Source: Papilionanthe hookeriana x Papilionanthe teres
Taxonomy: Eukaryota > Streptophyta > Magnoliopsida > Asparagales > Orchidaceae
Length of the DNA: 64,000 nucleotides
Assembly: GCA_022702705.1 (NCBI GenBank)
Contig: CM040430.1
Coordinates: 69,949,982 to 70,013,981, forward strand
Direction: 5' to 3'
The first letter of the stretch is position 1; each line of letters starts with the position of its first letter. A model generated the notes under the pieces. That model had not been told where the DNA came from. It worked only from the letters and a program-made list of their open reading frames with translations, and ran no database searches. The position numbers were made by a program, and so were the translations under genes. Positions 10,828 to 22,590 of this stretch are shown here, one piece after another.

Positions 10828-11286
10828 TACACCACACTTTGCCCTACTTTTATCGCCCTTCTCCCCACCTTTTTATGGCGCCAAATTCACTTTAAAATAG
10901 CCTAGGGATGAATTCCCCCAAGAGATGTCTCAAGAAATCCTCCAAAATTTGTCCAAATACATTAAATCTGACCTCCACCGACATTCGGCATCGTTGGTGC
11001 CCAAAGCATTTTAATTCTATTGCTCTCAGGATTTGGGAGCCGTCAGCACCCATTCTGGCGCCGTCAGCACCAGAAAATAGATTTCTGTATTTTGCCTCTT
11101 ATCGCTCCAAATTCATTCTTTTTTGCTTCTTTTTTCTCCATATGCCTCAAAATCATCATACCTACGACTAAACATGAAAAATATATTCCTTTAAACTGTA
11201 ATATCACAAAAAATGAGTACAAAATATATATGAAAAATCCAACATATTTTTGGTGCATCAGTAACCTTAAAATCAATGGAGACTGA
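10828..11286 (-). repeat. Partial LTR, upstream part only
   Basis: On the minus strand this looks like the first part of another Athila-type LTR. It starts TGATGCACCAAAAATATG near 11260, has T-rich sequence, then GGAGCGATAAGAGGC and a pair of GGCGCC/GGTGCTGACGG motifs, as in group II LTRs before their palindromes. It stops exactly where the element B LTR starts at 10827, as if B inserted into it or recombined with it. I could not find its other half in the window. Confidence 0.4.
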
Positions 11287-11299
11287 ATGGTAGAAATGT

Positions 11300-12000
11300 A
11301 CCCTAGTTAGACTGTATAGAGCCATCCCATTTTCTGCACTTATTTAAATGGAGGTTCGTCAACATGCAGGGTTCAAGTTTGCTCACTTATTTTAGTTCCT
11401 TCATGTGGTCCCTTGGGTTCGAAGCAGTCAGCTGCTTCTTGAGCCTTACTTGCCCTCTGGGGGATGCAACCGATTTCATACTCTCTGAGTTCCACAACCC
11501 ACTTTAGGAGACTATGGGAGTTTTCCGAACGAGTAAGTAAATACTTGACTGGATAATTAGTGATTACTCTAATTAGATGAAGTTGAAAATACAGTCATAG
11601 CATGCGAGCAGAGACAATCAAAGTGAATGTTAGTTTTTTCATAATTAGGTATCTGACTTCAACTCCTATGAGATCTGACTAGTGTAGTAGACTGGGAATT
11701 GTTTCCACAGCTCCTTTCAAACTAAGTCCAAACTGATGGCCTCTAGACTGCCTCCCAAATAGAGTGAGAGTTCCTCTTCGGCTTTGGACTTTATAGAAGT
11801 AAAGGCGAGACTAGTGATTGTTTCAGAATTTGGAAGGCTTTCTCACATTCAGTCGACCAATCAAATCTTTTGGCTTTCCTCAACACTTTAAAAAATGCAA
11901 CGCCTTTGTAGCTGGATTTAGAAATGGATCTGGTAAGCATTGTTATTCAGTCGGTCAGTTTCTACACCTCCTTGGTATTCCGGGGAGTAGTAAATTCTAG
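11300..12000 (-). pseudogene. Tat/Ogre-like RNase H region, decayed
   Basis: The minus-strand translation around 11570-11400 gives NYPVKYLLTRSENSHSLLKW, continuing V-V-E-L-R-E-Y-E-I. This is the end of the RNase H domain in Tat-lineage pol. Near 11880-11810 it gives K-A-K-R-F-D-W-S-T-E-C-E-K-A-F-Q-I-L-K, the RT-to-RNase H connection. Frames change several times and stops interrupt. A short tail (T-L-H-V-D-E) suggests the second, archaeal-type RNase H of the Tat lineage began next, but it is cut off near 11300. Integrase is absent from the window. Confidence 0.7.
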
Positions 12001-12660
12001 GAATTCCCTTACTTTCTCAAGATTGGCTTTTATATCTTTAGATATTAAGAGATACCCATATAACTTCTTGGTTGAAGCTCCAAATGTACATTTTAGTGAT
12101 TTTAATTTCATATTATATCTCCTGAGATTTTGGAAGGTTTAGTTTATGTTGCTTGTTGTTTGTCCAACTTAATTAAATAAAACAGCATCGACGTATACCT
12201 CAATATTTTTTCATTTTTGCTTAGAAAAAATTATATCCATAAGTCGCTGGTAAGAAGCACCAGCATTTTTAAGGTTAAACGGCATTAAAAATAATCCTTC
12301 ACTAACAATAAAATTTGTCTTCTCATCAACGATTAGATACATCTTGATTTGGTGGTAGCTGGAGAAAGCATCCAAAAAACTCTTTATAGAGTCTCCGCCT
12401 GTAGACTCCACTAACACAACGATTCTTGGTAGTGGGTAGCCATCCTTGGGGCAAGCAACGTTTAGATTTGTAAAATCCATGCATATCCTCCACTTGCCAT
12501 TTGACTTATATTCCATAACTATATCGGATACCCAAGAGGGGTATTGCACCTCCCGGATGTAGCCCGCTTCCATGAGTTTTTGCACTTACTCGCTAATTGG
12601 CCCAGCTAAGTCATGGCTAATGAACGAATCTTCTACTTCACTGGCCAGGAAGATGCACTA
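12001..12660 (-). pseudogene. Tat/Ogre-like reverse transcriptase, decayed
   Basis: The open piece 12585-12211 (124 codons) carries RT blocks in order: L-M-E-A-G-Y-I-R-E-V-Q-Y-P-S-W, K-W-R-I-C-M-D-F-T-N-L-N-V-A-C-P-K-D, Y-P-L-P-R-I, F-L-D-A-F-S-S-Y-H-Q-I, D-E-K-T-N-F-I and the P-F-N-L-K-N-A-G-A-S-Y-Q-R-L-M block. N-x-A-C-P-K-D and L-K-N-A-G-A-x-Y-Q-R are typical of Tat/Ogre elements and separate this from the Athila copies (N-D-A-T-R-K-D and L-C-N-A-P-A-T-F-Q-R). The YxDD block lies downstream in a broken frame and could not be read. Confidence 0.85.
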
Positions 12661-12949
12661 ATTTTGAGGCAATGACAAGCCATATCATTGGGGATGCATA
12701 GAATCTAAATGACCAGCTAGGAAAAATGTTGTAGTCCTTTTGGAGGGACAGGATCAACAATTCTTTATGATCTGCATTAAAATTTTCACTGATTATAATA
12801 AATTTACTAGATTTGTAAAGATCCGTAAGGATCTTGATAGTGAATTCGTCAGTTTCAAGACCCTCTTCCCTTTAACTTTGTATGTCCAATGTTCCGTGTT
12901 TTATGTTCCCTAATGCCCAAAGGCTACATGTCCGAAATTGCTCCATGTT

Positions 12950-13330
12950 ACTACACACGATCACAATTTCCCTTTCGTGATGAAATTTTACCGCTAAGTG
13001 GTACGTAGATACCACAATCAGTAATTATTAAGGAGCTGGCCACCGAAGATTGCGTTATACGTTGGTGGTGCAACGACCACAAAGAAATTCTCCATAGTAG
13101 TGAAATGGATACCTCTCTCCCTACGTGACAAACAGATTGATTATTCCAAATGCCTCCTTTCTTTCTCCTAAAAACCATACATAGAGCCAATCGGCACAAC
13201 CAAATGATCAGTTGACAAATTCATTATATTGGAAGCGTTTTTTAAAAGAATGTTCCCCGAGCTACCAGTTTCAGAAAAAATACAACCCACCTAGTAGTTT
13301 TTAATCACAATAGTGGTGTCATTGTAAGAA
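12950..13330 (-). pseudogene. Tat-like aspartic protease end, decayed
   Basis: The minus-strand translation of about 13100-12960 reads F-F-V-V-V-A-P-P-T-Y-N-A-I-F-G, then a broken L-x-x-x-x-x-x-W-Y-L-R-T and N-F-I-T-K-G-K. This matches the P-Y-N-x-I-L-G-R-P-W-L block and the strand after it at the end of gypsy proteases. The active-site D-x-G block is not clearly readable. The assignment rests on its position between gag and RT and on this one block. Confidence 0.5.
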
Positions 13331-13579
13331 TTCCCTGCAGGAGTTATGTCATTGTCAGTAAAAAGATCGGAGGATGAGGTTTTCTATTTGAAACAGAAGC
13401 AACATTATAATATTCTCCCGATGGACTCCTCATTCGGTTAAGTCTTCTAATCGAATCTACTCATACTATTGTTGGTATTATCCCTACAATGTGCATAGCA
13501 TTAGCATGGACAGGTCCATCTGAGTCATCTTCTGTAGATGCATTTCCCTACCTCCAAGTGTGTTCTTCGAGGGCTATAA

Positions 13580-14590
13580 ACTCTTTGAGCTTTTTAGCTC
13601 GACTTAACTACTCGGCCAAGCTCCGGAGTGTCTGCACTCCTCCGTATCATGGCTATGATCTTTATGGTACTTGTAGAATTTGTTTTTTGTTTTAAGGGAA
13701 GGCTCCAGCTTTCATCGATTAATCCTTTAGGAAGTATTTCTTGTCCTGAAAACATTCACCAATTCAGTCATTGAGGTCTCAGAGTTCCCTGATCACCAGC
13801 TGAGCGATCATTCGATCAACTATGTCTTCATGTGTTTCTATTAGCTTTACTACTCTTAGGGTGATGACCATCATTCTCCCTCCATATGCTGTCCTGTGAG
13901 CCTGTCATACCCAACTATTAGTCAGACGTTTTGCCTTTCGAGACATGTGGGTTCACGTAGTCGTCTGTTGTGATGTTCGTTGGTCATCTCCAAAAGTTTG
14001 GCCAAAATTTTGGGATTTTGTAAACCCAGGAAATACTTAAACTAAGGGCTCTTCAGCCCTTGTGCCAACGTAGCCTTTGTAATAGTCGACTCTAGATTTT
14101 GTACCTCGAGCATCTCCCTCTACAACCATGTAACGTACTCCCATAAACTCGTTCAATCCCTGCTTTACGTGCCACAAGAATGTTGAATCCTTGCGAGGAT
14201 TTTGGGTGCTAGCAAATTGCACGGTAAATAACTTTTTGAAATCTCTGAAGGAAGTAATAATCCCAACAAAGAGTGTGTTGAACCACCTAAGGGATGAATC
14301 CTTGAGCACGGTGTAGAATAGCCGGCACTTTAGTGTCAAAAAAATTGAGAAGGCATATAGTCGACTCAAAGGACACAATATTATCAGTAGGATTTTTGTA
14401 TGGCTCCAAAGTTGGAATCTTTAACTTCTCAGGGGGCTCTGCATCAATAATATGCTGGAGGAACGCATTCTTTAGCTGGTTACTCACTCCTCTTATAGCA
14501 CGTTCCTTGGCATGGATTCTTCCACGAGTTCGGCTTCTTGAGCCGACCGGTTACCTTGGGGCTGGGGTGCTAGAGGATTAGGTTTTAGGA
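13580..14590 (-). pseudogene. Tat-like gag, decayed
   Basis: The pieces 14487-14287 and 14378-14037 give P-P-E-K-L-K-I-P-T-L-E-P-Y-K-N-P-T-D, then an S-L-R-W-F-N-T-L-type capsid core and F-x-x-x-F-x-x-Q-F-A-S-T-Q, then V-K-Q-G-L-N-E-F. These are the landmarks of Tat/Ogre gag (L-P-x-Y-D-G-x-x-D-P, A-x-x-W-F, I-K-Q-G-x-N-E-S). Near 13690-13620 the minus strand reads N-K-F-Y-K-Y-H-K-D-H-S-H-D-T-E-E-C-R, the H/C motif typical of the gag C-terminus in this lineage. There are several frameshifts. Confidence 0.8.
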
Positions 14591-14869
14591 GGGGTTGCGC
14601 CCTCTCCTGAACCACCATGTGGGTTAGTTCTGCAATCTCACTAGCCATCCGACCTTGGAGCTCCTAATTTCTTTGTTTGCCTGAATTCTCTAACGAACTT
14701 CATATTAGAAGTTTCTCCAACATTTTTTACTTTTCCAGACGCGCTCCTCTTATTGTTAAAGGCATTACTCCACACACATCGCACCTTTTAAGATTATGAA
14801 TCCCAAAATATCCTTTAGAACACGCCCAAGGAAAAGAACATTGGTCGGATGAAAGGAATAAGGGAAAGT

Positions 14870-14871
<2 letters not shown>

Positions 14872-14914
<43 letters not shown>
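14872..14914. repeat. (AG)n microsatellite
   Basis: About 21 AG units in a row. It lies in the presumed leader of the Tat-like element, between its TATA box and gag. It makes an artificial serine-leucine ORF on the minus strand. Confidence 0.95.
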
Positions 14915-14919
<5 letters not shown>

Positions 14920-15540
14920 TAAGTCATAAATAATGATAATTATCTATGAATAGATTTGGTAGTATTTCTTGTGGAAATGACCCGCGTATTTATAGATCCT
15001 AGAAAGGGTATAATAAATTACATGGTAGTTCCCCACTTAATGGAAACATTGCAATATATTTATTAGCCATCACACTTTTACATATTTCTAATCGAGTTTG
15101 ACTTCTTTTTACCCTGGTAATTGTTGTAGGAGCCGTATCATATTTAGAATTGTCACTGACATCATTTCATATTCATAACTGTTCGATCTGGTCGTTTGGC
15201 TTTCGCTCGGTCGGCTATAATCGCTCGACTGGCCTCGATCGACTTTTTTAACTCGTTGTCCTTAGGAAGTGTTATTTCATCATGCAGAATGTGTCCTCTT
15301 AATATGATAAACAACCTTCCTTCGGACGACGAATATTTAAAAATGGTCAAGAGAGAGTTCCAAAAAGCAACTATTGACCTTATGAATGCCTTCGCGTTGG
15401 TTAGGTTATCGTTGATCTAGGTACGGGGTGGTCTTTGGTTCGGGCCGATTTTCATTCGATCGACCTATAATTCGACCAGCCAAAATATTGCTAGATGACT
15501 CGATCCTATGTTGCCCTTTATGCAGATCTGTTGAATCTCC
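14915..15540 (-). repeat. Probable LTR/leader part of the Tat-like element
   Basis: This is noncoding sequence upstream of the Tat-like gag. On the minus strand a TATA box (CTATAAATACGC, 14987-14995) precedes the GA-rich leader. The stretch 15180-15480 is dense in short CGAT/GGTCG/CGACC motifs. I cannot place the LTR ends because the matching copy is not in the window. Confidence 0.35.
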
Positions 15541-15687
15541 TTGGGATTCATACAATCAAATTTGTTAAATCTTCTTGTGATTGGTGGATATCAATTTAGT
15601 GTTTCAAACATATACATTAAAATGTACATTAAGCTTAAATAAGTGAAAATAGCTTTTAGTTTTGATATTATATTAAAGATTTGAGTG

Positions 15688-15688
<1 letters not shown>

Positions 15689-15773
<85 letters not shown>
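15689..15773. repeat. (TA)n microsatellite
   Basis: About 42 uninterrupted TA units. It marks the start of the low-copy island between the Tat remnant and the kinase gene. Confidence 0.97.
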
Positions 15774-15776
<3 letters not shown>

Positions 15777-16817
15777 AAAATAAATGTTTAAGCAGGACTT
15801 ATCTAAATAAATAAGAATTGTGTGAAAAATATGTGTCCCTTTTCTCTTTTATTGCCTGACCAAGGCTTGATAGTAATCAGCGTAAGAGTATACTATTAGG
15901 CTAAAAATGTTATTACGAGTCGACCTATGTACCCATTTAAACTCACCTCAATATATATCTTGTAATATGAGCTCCATGAGCTAACGAGTCAAACCTAGAG
16001 CCAAACTCTCATAAGTCGATTAATTCAAAAATATTATCATATAATACACTTAAAAAAATATTATATCAATAATTTGAATACAAAACCGTGATAAAAAGTA
16101 CTCTCAAGTTAAGAGAGAAAATCAAAGAGCACTCAAATTATTAATTTCTAACCAAATTGCCACTAATTAAGAGACATTCCCCACCCCTCCACCCCAAAAA
16201 AAAAATAAATAAATAAATTGCCAAGTCTTTATAAAATTATATTTCAACTAATTATATAAAATAATTTCCCATATACTTTTTATTATTCTATTCCTACTAC
16301 TTGCAATAAAATTATTTATATATTTCATAATAAATGATTCCGGTCATGAGTCCAGCACAAGTCTAAGCCCAATTAATTTATAAAGCTCAAGCTAAAATTA
16401 GCTCTACTCACTGCATCACACAAATAACGCACTGGAAATAAAAGCACCCAACAAAAGCTGAACATCCCTCCAATGGTGTCAGAAAAGTTTAAAACTTACA
16501 ATCAACTACACTCATCACATCCCTTCAGATCTCTAAACTATTATAGCATAAGCATGGGGTCGACTCCACTAGTAAAAATCCCCACACCCAACCAGCCTGA
16601 ATAAGAGAAGATCTGAAGGGAACAAAGCACTCTACAAGCTGGGAGAAAAAGATAAGACTTAAAGAAACAAAACAAATGTCAGAGAAATAAGAAGCCATTA
16701 CTCTATGCCAGCAGAAAGAAACAGCTCCTGAACAAATAGAGAAATGGTGAAATAATTGAACCACATATTTTGAAATTTAATGCTATGTTAACCCACCTAT
16801 GATTAAATAAAAAGGGC
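15774..16817. other. Intergenic, no gene seen
   Basis: AT-rich sequence without a supportable ORF, RNA gene or LTR landmark. It contains short poly-A runs near 16195-16220. It lies downstream of the kinase gene. Confidence 0.5.
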
Positions 16818-16990
16818 ATTTACATATATACCACCAAATTCCTATGTATTTACATATCTAACTTCTCAACTTTATCTTTTACATGTATACACCCAGATCT
16901 TTCATATAGGTAAGGTGGTTTATGTATAAAAATTGGCGTTTAGCTGTTAGATATGTAAATATATAGGAATTGAGTGGTATGTATGTAAAT
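16818..16990. mobile_element. Foldback MITE-like element, copy 1
   Basis: The ends 16818-16862 and 16946-16990 are inverted copies of each other, about 41 of 45 bases matching (four mismatches by eye). The inside also holds a weaker inverted pair around GGTAAGGTGG. There is no coding capacity. A partial relative lies in intron 2 of the kinase gene (19897-19983). Size and structure fit a miniature inverted-repeat element; the superfamily is not clear because no clean target-site duplication is visible. Confidence 0.65.
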
Positions 16991-17479
16991 CTTCTAAAAA
17001 ATTAATCTCTTCATAAAAGAAAACAATGACTTCGCGATTATATATTACACGCAAATATCTTTATACCAATTCAGAAGCTAGTACATCAAAATTTGTTTTG
17101 ATTTATGGGTGGGGAAATGCTGTAGGCCATGAGAAATAAAAAATCAAAAAATAAATCTAAGCAATAATTAATGAACATCATGCTTTTCACGGTTGAAACA
17201 AAAAAGATTGGAATGCATTGGAATGAAATGAAGAGTCCTTATGAAAGGCAGTTTTCACATCACTGTACATTAAAAAAAAGGTGAATTCTCCGGAGAGGGA
17301 TCTCCTGTTCCCAGTTCAAACTTTACCTGTGAGTGATGGCAGCAAAACTAACAACCATTCCTCACGAGACATCCCATGGAATAAGCCCTCAATCTTTCCC
17401 TATCCAAATAGAGATAAAACTATAGGGGCTTCACTGTAAATCAAGAATTTAAAATATTGTTAGCAAAGAGAAGATGCTC
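16991..17479 (-). other. 3' flank of the kinase gene
   Basis: AT-rich sequence directly after the stop codon at 17480. It probably includes the 3' untranslated region. No conserved element can be recognised. Confidence 0.4.
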
Positions 17480-20400
17480 TTAACCCATAGATAATGCTTC
17501 AGGCTTCCTATCAAGATCAATAGAACTTGATGCATCCCTCAAATAAAACTCCGTGGCAGTTTGGCTTCTGCGATTTTTCCGATCCTGCATAAATGAACTT
17601 GCACTCGTCACCCTTATGCATAAAAATGAGGATTATGGAGGACTTGGGAGAAGGTCAGGATTACCTCACGGAACGGGTAATCTTCTGCTTCAAGCAGTCT
17701 AACAACCTGACCCATCTTTGGTCTCTTCTGTGCGTCAGGATCAATACATTTCAAAGAAGCCAGAAGGGCAAGCTTAAGAGCTTTAGATGAAGGTTTCACC
17801 ACAAGACTTGGATCAACAACTTCCTCAGATCTCCTGCTTCCAACCATAAGTTTTATCCACTCCACAAGATTTACCTAAACATTCAGAATTAGGACAAGTT
17901 TCTAAGCAATCTAAGCTTTATCTGAAGCACATTGTTAAGATTTAGATTAAAAATTTTGGCTTGAAGCTATAAGAAAGAAAAAAGACACTAAAATATATCT
18001 CAGATTCAGAAGACAATACCTCATTTGCAGGTCTACCATAATCTACAGGATCTCTTCCTGTTACAGCTTCCAACAGTAAAACTCCAAAACTATAGACATC
18101 ACTTTTCTCATTTAGCAGTCCAGTGTTAGCATATTCAGGAGCCACGTATCTGAAATTATAGAAAAATCATATAACGAGTTTCATACAAAATCAGATGTTA
18201 AAACCTGTGCTATACAAATAAAATCACGAGTCTCATACAGAATCAGATGTGTAAAAGTTGTCCAATAGAAATAATTATCATGTAAAAACACAAATATGAA
18301 TGTCTAACTTACCCAAATGTCCCCATTACTCTTGTTGTCAAATGGCTTTTTCCAGATCCCAAGAGCTTGGCCAACCCAAAATCAGAAACTTTGCTATTAA
18401 ACTCATCATCAATTAAGATATTACTTGATTTTATATCTCGATGCACAACCTTCGGTTCAATGCCTTCATGTAAATAAGCCAGCCTGTAGGATATTTAATT
18501 GCTTAATTTCAGGGACTTAATGTACAATAAAAATAACTTAAACTTGGCCAAAAGTAAAATTAATCAGAACTTACGCCTTTGCAGTGCCAAGGATAACCTT
18601 CATCCGTGATTCCCAACTGAGAACTCCATGCTGACGCATGGCACCATGAAGCCATTGCTCTAAGTTGCCATTATTTACATACTCATACACTAACATCCTA
18701 TAAGATAAAATCCTTCTAAAATAAGAAATATAATGAAACAAAATTAAGGAAAGGGAGAAGTAACAATTGTTACTGGCACTATGAGGACTCACGATGTTTA
18801 TGCATAAATATAACGGAATGTTTATTATCAAAAATGGTCAACAGTTCATAAAACTAATCTATGATTTTGGAAGCATATTTTTTTGAAGCATCAATAAAAG
18901 AAAATCCATAATTTCTATACAAGAAATAGTTTGTGGCATCAAAATAAGATGTCGCCGTTAAAAGAACTTAGATATCACTGTTTGCTATTCTTAGGGGCAT
19001 TGGTGGTTGAGAAGGAGGTTAATATTTTCCTCGAAGTGAACACTTTTAATCACTTATCAGTTGGCATCAAGCATGGTATGATTTTTAAATGCTATTCTTG
19101 ATGCCAAGCAACAATCTTCTTTTATAGACGTCCTCCAAGAGCTGGTAAAAATCACTGACACTACTAGTGAATAAAAACAAGCAATCAATTCAAGAATGAT
19201 GATTGGGATAGTAAATTCAAAACACATATGAGTTCACTTAATCTTAAGCCAGTCAAAAATTAATCCACTTGACATAATAATAATAGAAAAAAACAAGCAA
19301 TCCATTCCTTTTTTAAATAGATTTGTTGATATTAGTTTTCAGTAGTTTATCGTCCGTAGAGATTCAGAAAGTAGAAATGTCTTATATTTTAAAAATAAGG
19401 AGGTTCATCACGCCACAGTCCACATTAATTGAAATTAGAACGTCATGATCGAACCTTTCTCAGTCCACAGTCAGGCTAGATTAGCAATATTGGGTCTTAC
19501 TTTGCTACAAGTTCTGCGTGAAACAAAAAATTTAAGAACTTGTAGCAAAGTAAGACCCAATATAAGTATGACCAATGTTGAAAAAATGTGGCACTAAGTT
19601 AGTGAAAAATAAGCGCTTATGCTTCTCTTCTAACCACAGTAGCATATTTCTCTACTATTTTGTTCTACCTGACTCAATCTCGTCTATACTTCACAGCTGA
19701 TTAAATATGATCCACATGCCTAGAACTTGATAGCATTGCATAAACTGAGGATTTCACAGTATGCAATCTATAATGGATGGTAATTTGAAGCAGCAAAAAA
19801 TAAAACTTCATTCGGCCTTCTTTAGATAAAGCTCATATCACAAAAAAAATACCACTATTTTAACTTTTAAAAGTGAAATATGCCGTTTCATGCATGGGTA
19901 AGGTGGTGTATATGTAAGAATTGAAGTTTACATATTAGCTATGTAAATACGTAAGAATTGAGTCTTATGAATGTAAATCTTCCTAAGTATTAACACGATT
20001 TAGGAAAGTATTAAAACCATTTAGATAAGTATTAAAACTTAAAAAGTAATGGCTCAACTTGGTTCTTGGCTCATCCTTGTGAGCACACATCACCATGTTA
20101 GACACATATTCCTCCCAACATGTAAACATTCATAATCCTTCATGAATTATACATTAGAGAAAAACCCGAAGAACTACAATCAAGTAAATTGGTTACTAAA
20201 TTCCTTCACCTGTGAATTCCTTCAACACAATAACCCAATAGTCGAACCAGATTCTTATGCCGAACATGACCAATAGCCTCTACCTCCACTCTAAATTCCT
20301 TTTCTGCCTGCCCCCTGCAAAATAAATAGATTAAAGATAAAAGAATGCAAATAACAAAAAAATAGTACATGCTGTCCATCAGTAGAGCAGGAGTAGTTAC

Positions 20401-21065
20401 ATATTGTTAAGCAGCCTTTTAACAGCAATCTCAGTTCCATTTACCAAACGACCCCTATAAACAACACCATACCCACCCTCACCAATCACATTCTCTCTAG
20501 AAAAGCGACTGGTAGCATATTCAAGATCCCTTAAAGTAAACCAATGCCCCCAGCCTAAATGTGAGAACTCAGGCAATCCAACTAACGGAGAAGCTGATAC
20601 AAGTCCTACATTTGGAGAATGAGGCCTCTGTGTTGCTCCTGAGCTACCTTCATCCCCAGAATATGAGCTTCCAGCCTTGTCAGGGAAAACTGAACTGCAT
20701 TGGCTAAGGTTATCAGCTTCACTTGACTTGCTCGCAGCCCGATTTCCCAATGTCAACATAGAATCCTTCTCATTAAATTTATTATCGTCGGTAGTGATGG
20801 GTCCTTCACGCTCATGTAAACTACTTGCTAAACTGTTTCCCGCAACTCGGTCAACTATTATTTCCTTGGATATGTCAGGTATTTGTGTAGGTGGAATTCT
20901 GTTGAGGATTACTCCAGTTTTCCTCCGTGAGATAAACCATATTGAGAAGATAATGAGAACCAACATTATTAAACCAAAGACACTGATGCCAATAACCACC
21001 CATAGCTTTAATCCAAGAAAAGTTTTTTGATTTAACTGATAATTCATAGCGTCTTTGGATGACAT
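17480..21065 (-). CDS. Receptor-like protein kinase, RLCK-V type, 7 coding exons
   Basis: A membrane-anchored Ser/Thr kinase like Arabidopsis At5g18500/At3g17420. Exons on the minus strand: 21065-20401, 20314-20210, 18697-18575, 18483-18313, 18149-18020, 17874-17665, 17584-17480. All introns are GT-AG; the phases join without a break, giving 1509 nt and 502 residues, normal for the family. The start is secure: an in-frame TAA directly precedes the ATG. A transmembrane segment spans about residues 21-45, with a very short outside part. The juxtamembrane stretch is Ser-rich (SYSGDEGSSG). The kinase domain has GEGGYG at 195-200, Lys216 in IAVKR, Glu232 in helix C, HRDIKSSN at 312-319, DFG at 332-334, G-T-F-G-Y-V-A-P-E-Y at 352-361 and D-V-Y-S-F-G at 372-377. 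It is an RD kinase with every catalytic residue present. Substrates are unknown. It is the only intact host gene seen in the window. Confidence 0.93.
19487..19563. repeat. Perfect 29-bp inverted repeat in kinase intron 2
   Basis: 19487-19515 and 19535-19563 are exact reverse complements (29 of 29), separated by a 19-base loop. In pre-mRNA this would fold into a stable hairpin. It lies in the 1512-nt intron between exons 2 and 3. The outermost bases do not pair further. Confidence 0.95.
19897..19983. mobile_element. Foldback MITE-like element, copy 2 (partial)
   Basis: GGTAAGGTGGTGTATATGTA, a TTAG-C-TATGTAAATA block and GAATTGAGT-TTATG-ATGTAAATCTTC follow the right half of the element at 16818-16990 in the same order. 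The left arm is missing or too diverged to see. It lies in intron 2 of the kinase gene. Confidence 0.55.
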
Positions 21066-22260
21066 TTAAAATTCTGCATGGAAATAGTGACATCAGTTGT
21101 GTGATTTAGAGTTAAGAACTTGTTTACTAAACAACAAAGTTTGCATACTAAGAGAAAGTGAGAAACTTGAATATGCAAATTAGAACTAAATAAAAATGAT
21201 TATAAAAAACAAAAATTTCCATTCTAATTGAGACTCTAGGTCGCCAAAATTCATGAACTCAAGTCAATTTTCTAATAAGAACGATATAAACAAGGGCATA
21301 TTTAATAGCTTCTCCAGTTTACAGATCTGATTCTTTGATTCTATAGAAAGAAAAAGGGGGTTACTCAGTATCTTAGTGCAGATCACACACACTATGGTAA
21401 TGCATTGTACAAAAAACAGAGTTCTATGTAATTGAGTTTGAAAATCGATACCAAATAACATATTTGGCAAGAGGTTCAAAAGATTTAAGGACTGTATTTG
21501 AGGGTTGAGATTGTCTGCAGTGAGTTAACGAAGAATTCCAAATAGTAACTAAATAGGTTACTGAAAAATGAAACCAAGAAATGCCGGCATTCCAAATTGT
21601 CAAGCAACAGAACACCTGCAAGGAAAAATGTAATTCTGATTACCTCTTTTGAAACTTTAAAGTAGCTCTCCCTATGGAAGCAATGCACCAATATTCTCCT
21701 CAGATGGAGTTGCAATGGGCGATTCCTTAAACACAGGCCAACATAGAAACCCAAGCTTTGGGAAGTGGGTTTCCAAACAGCAATACGTCAAGTAGAGGGC
21801 TGAACAAACTTACAGGAGTAAATAAAGCGAACTGAACAAAAGAGAAAGGAAGAGGCTTGTTCAGGGAAAGAATAACGAATAATGGAGAACAACCAAAAAC
21901 CTTTTTAGTCGCGGGATAGTTTCAGCTCGTAGAAGGGGATAGTTTGGTAAGCTAGTCGGCGGGTTCTTTCGCTCTTTGTTTCTGATGTGAAACAAGAGTG
22001 GTCAAGAGATGGAAGAAGAAGACTCGTGGTAACGATGGAGGAAATCCAGGAGTAGACAGAAAGAGAGATAGATACAGCGAGACGGATAGCAAGCCAGAAA
22101 TTAGAGAGAGAGAGGAGAGAGAGAGTGCGTGTGAGTGAGAGGAATGTGGCAACAGTAAGGGTAAAGCAGTAAGTGTAAAGCAAGAGGCCAGGGGCTCACT
22201 CAAGGTGCGGGGACCAATTGGCTGACCGGATCTCAACCCAAGTATAAAGCATTTTAATGA
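21066..22260 (-). promoter_or_regulatory. Kinase gene 5' leader, leader intron and promoter (predicted)
   Basis: Directly before the start codon there is an acceptor (CATGCAG, ending at 21074), so the leader is probably split. A pyrimidine-rich first exon likely runs from about 22215 to 21901 on the minus strand. It contains CT-rich runs at 22103-22141 and ends at AAAAAG/GTTTTTGG (donor GT at 21900-21899). TTTATACTT near 22245 is a possible TATA box. An alternative donor, GAG/GTAATC, lies near 21641. CT-rich leader sequence is common in plant kinase genes. This is inference from splice-site motifs without transcript support. Confidence 0.45.
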
Positions 22261-22289
22261 TGCGAGGGGAACCACATAGAGTATGAAGC

Positions 22290-22590
22290 CACATAACCGA
22301 GCAAGCTTAAATATGGATACAATATAAAATATAAAACGTCATATTGAGTATCGTAGATGCAACATGAAGCATCAAGCCGAGTATCATGAATGCAACATAA
22401 AGCATTAAAATCATGAACCAAGCATATCATAACCGTGCTTTATGTATACAACATAAAGAATCAAAAACGTATATGATATGCTCGATTGATATGTATCATA
22501 ATCGAGAATATCAAAACTATAAATCAAATTCATCATGGATGCAACATGGAGCATCAAACTCATCATCCAAGCATATCGAACCGAAAACCA
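22290..22590. repeat. Imperfect short repeats, GATGCAACAT-AAGCATCAA type
   Basis: Variants of GATGCAACATGAAGCATCAA recur near 22360, 22390, 22440 and 22545, mixed with CATCATCCAAGCATATCG-like pieces. The copies are irregular, so this looks like an old, decayed tandem or foldback array upstream of the kinase promoter. Confidence 0.35.

Noticed and set aside
14727..14927. Serine-leucine repeat protein on the minus strand
   Set aside because: It is the translation of an (AG)n microsatellite in a retroelement leader.
20677..21030. A 117-codon plus-strand open frame
   Set aside because: It is antisense to exon 1 of the kinase gene and has no domain of its own.
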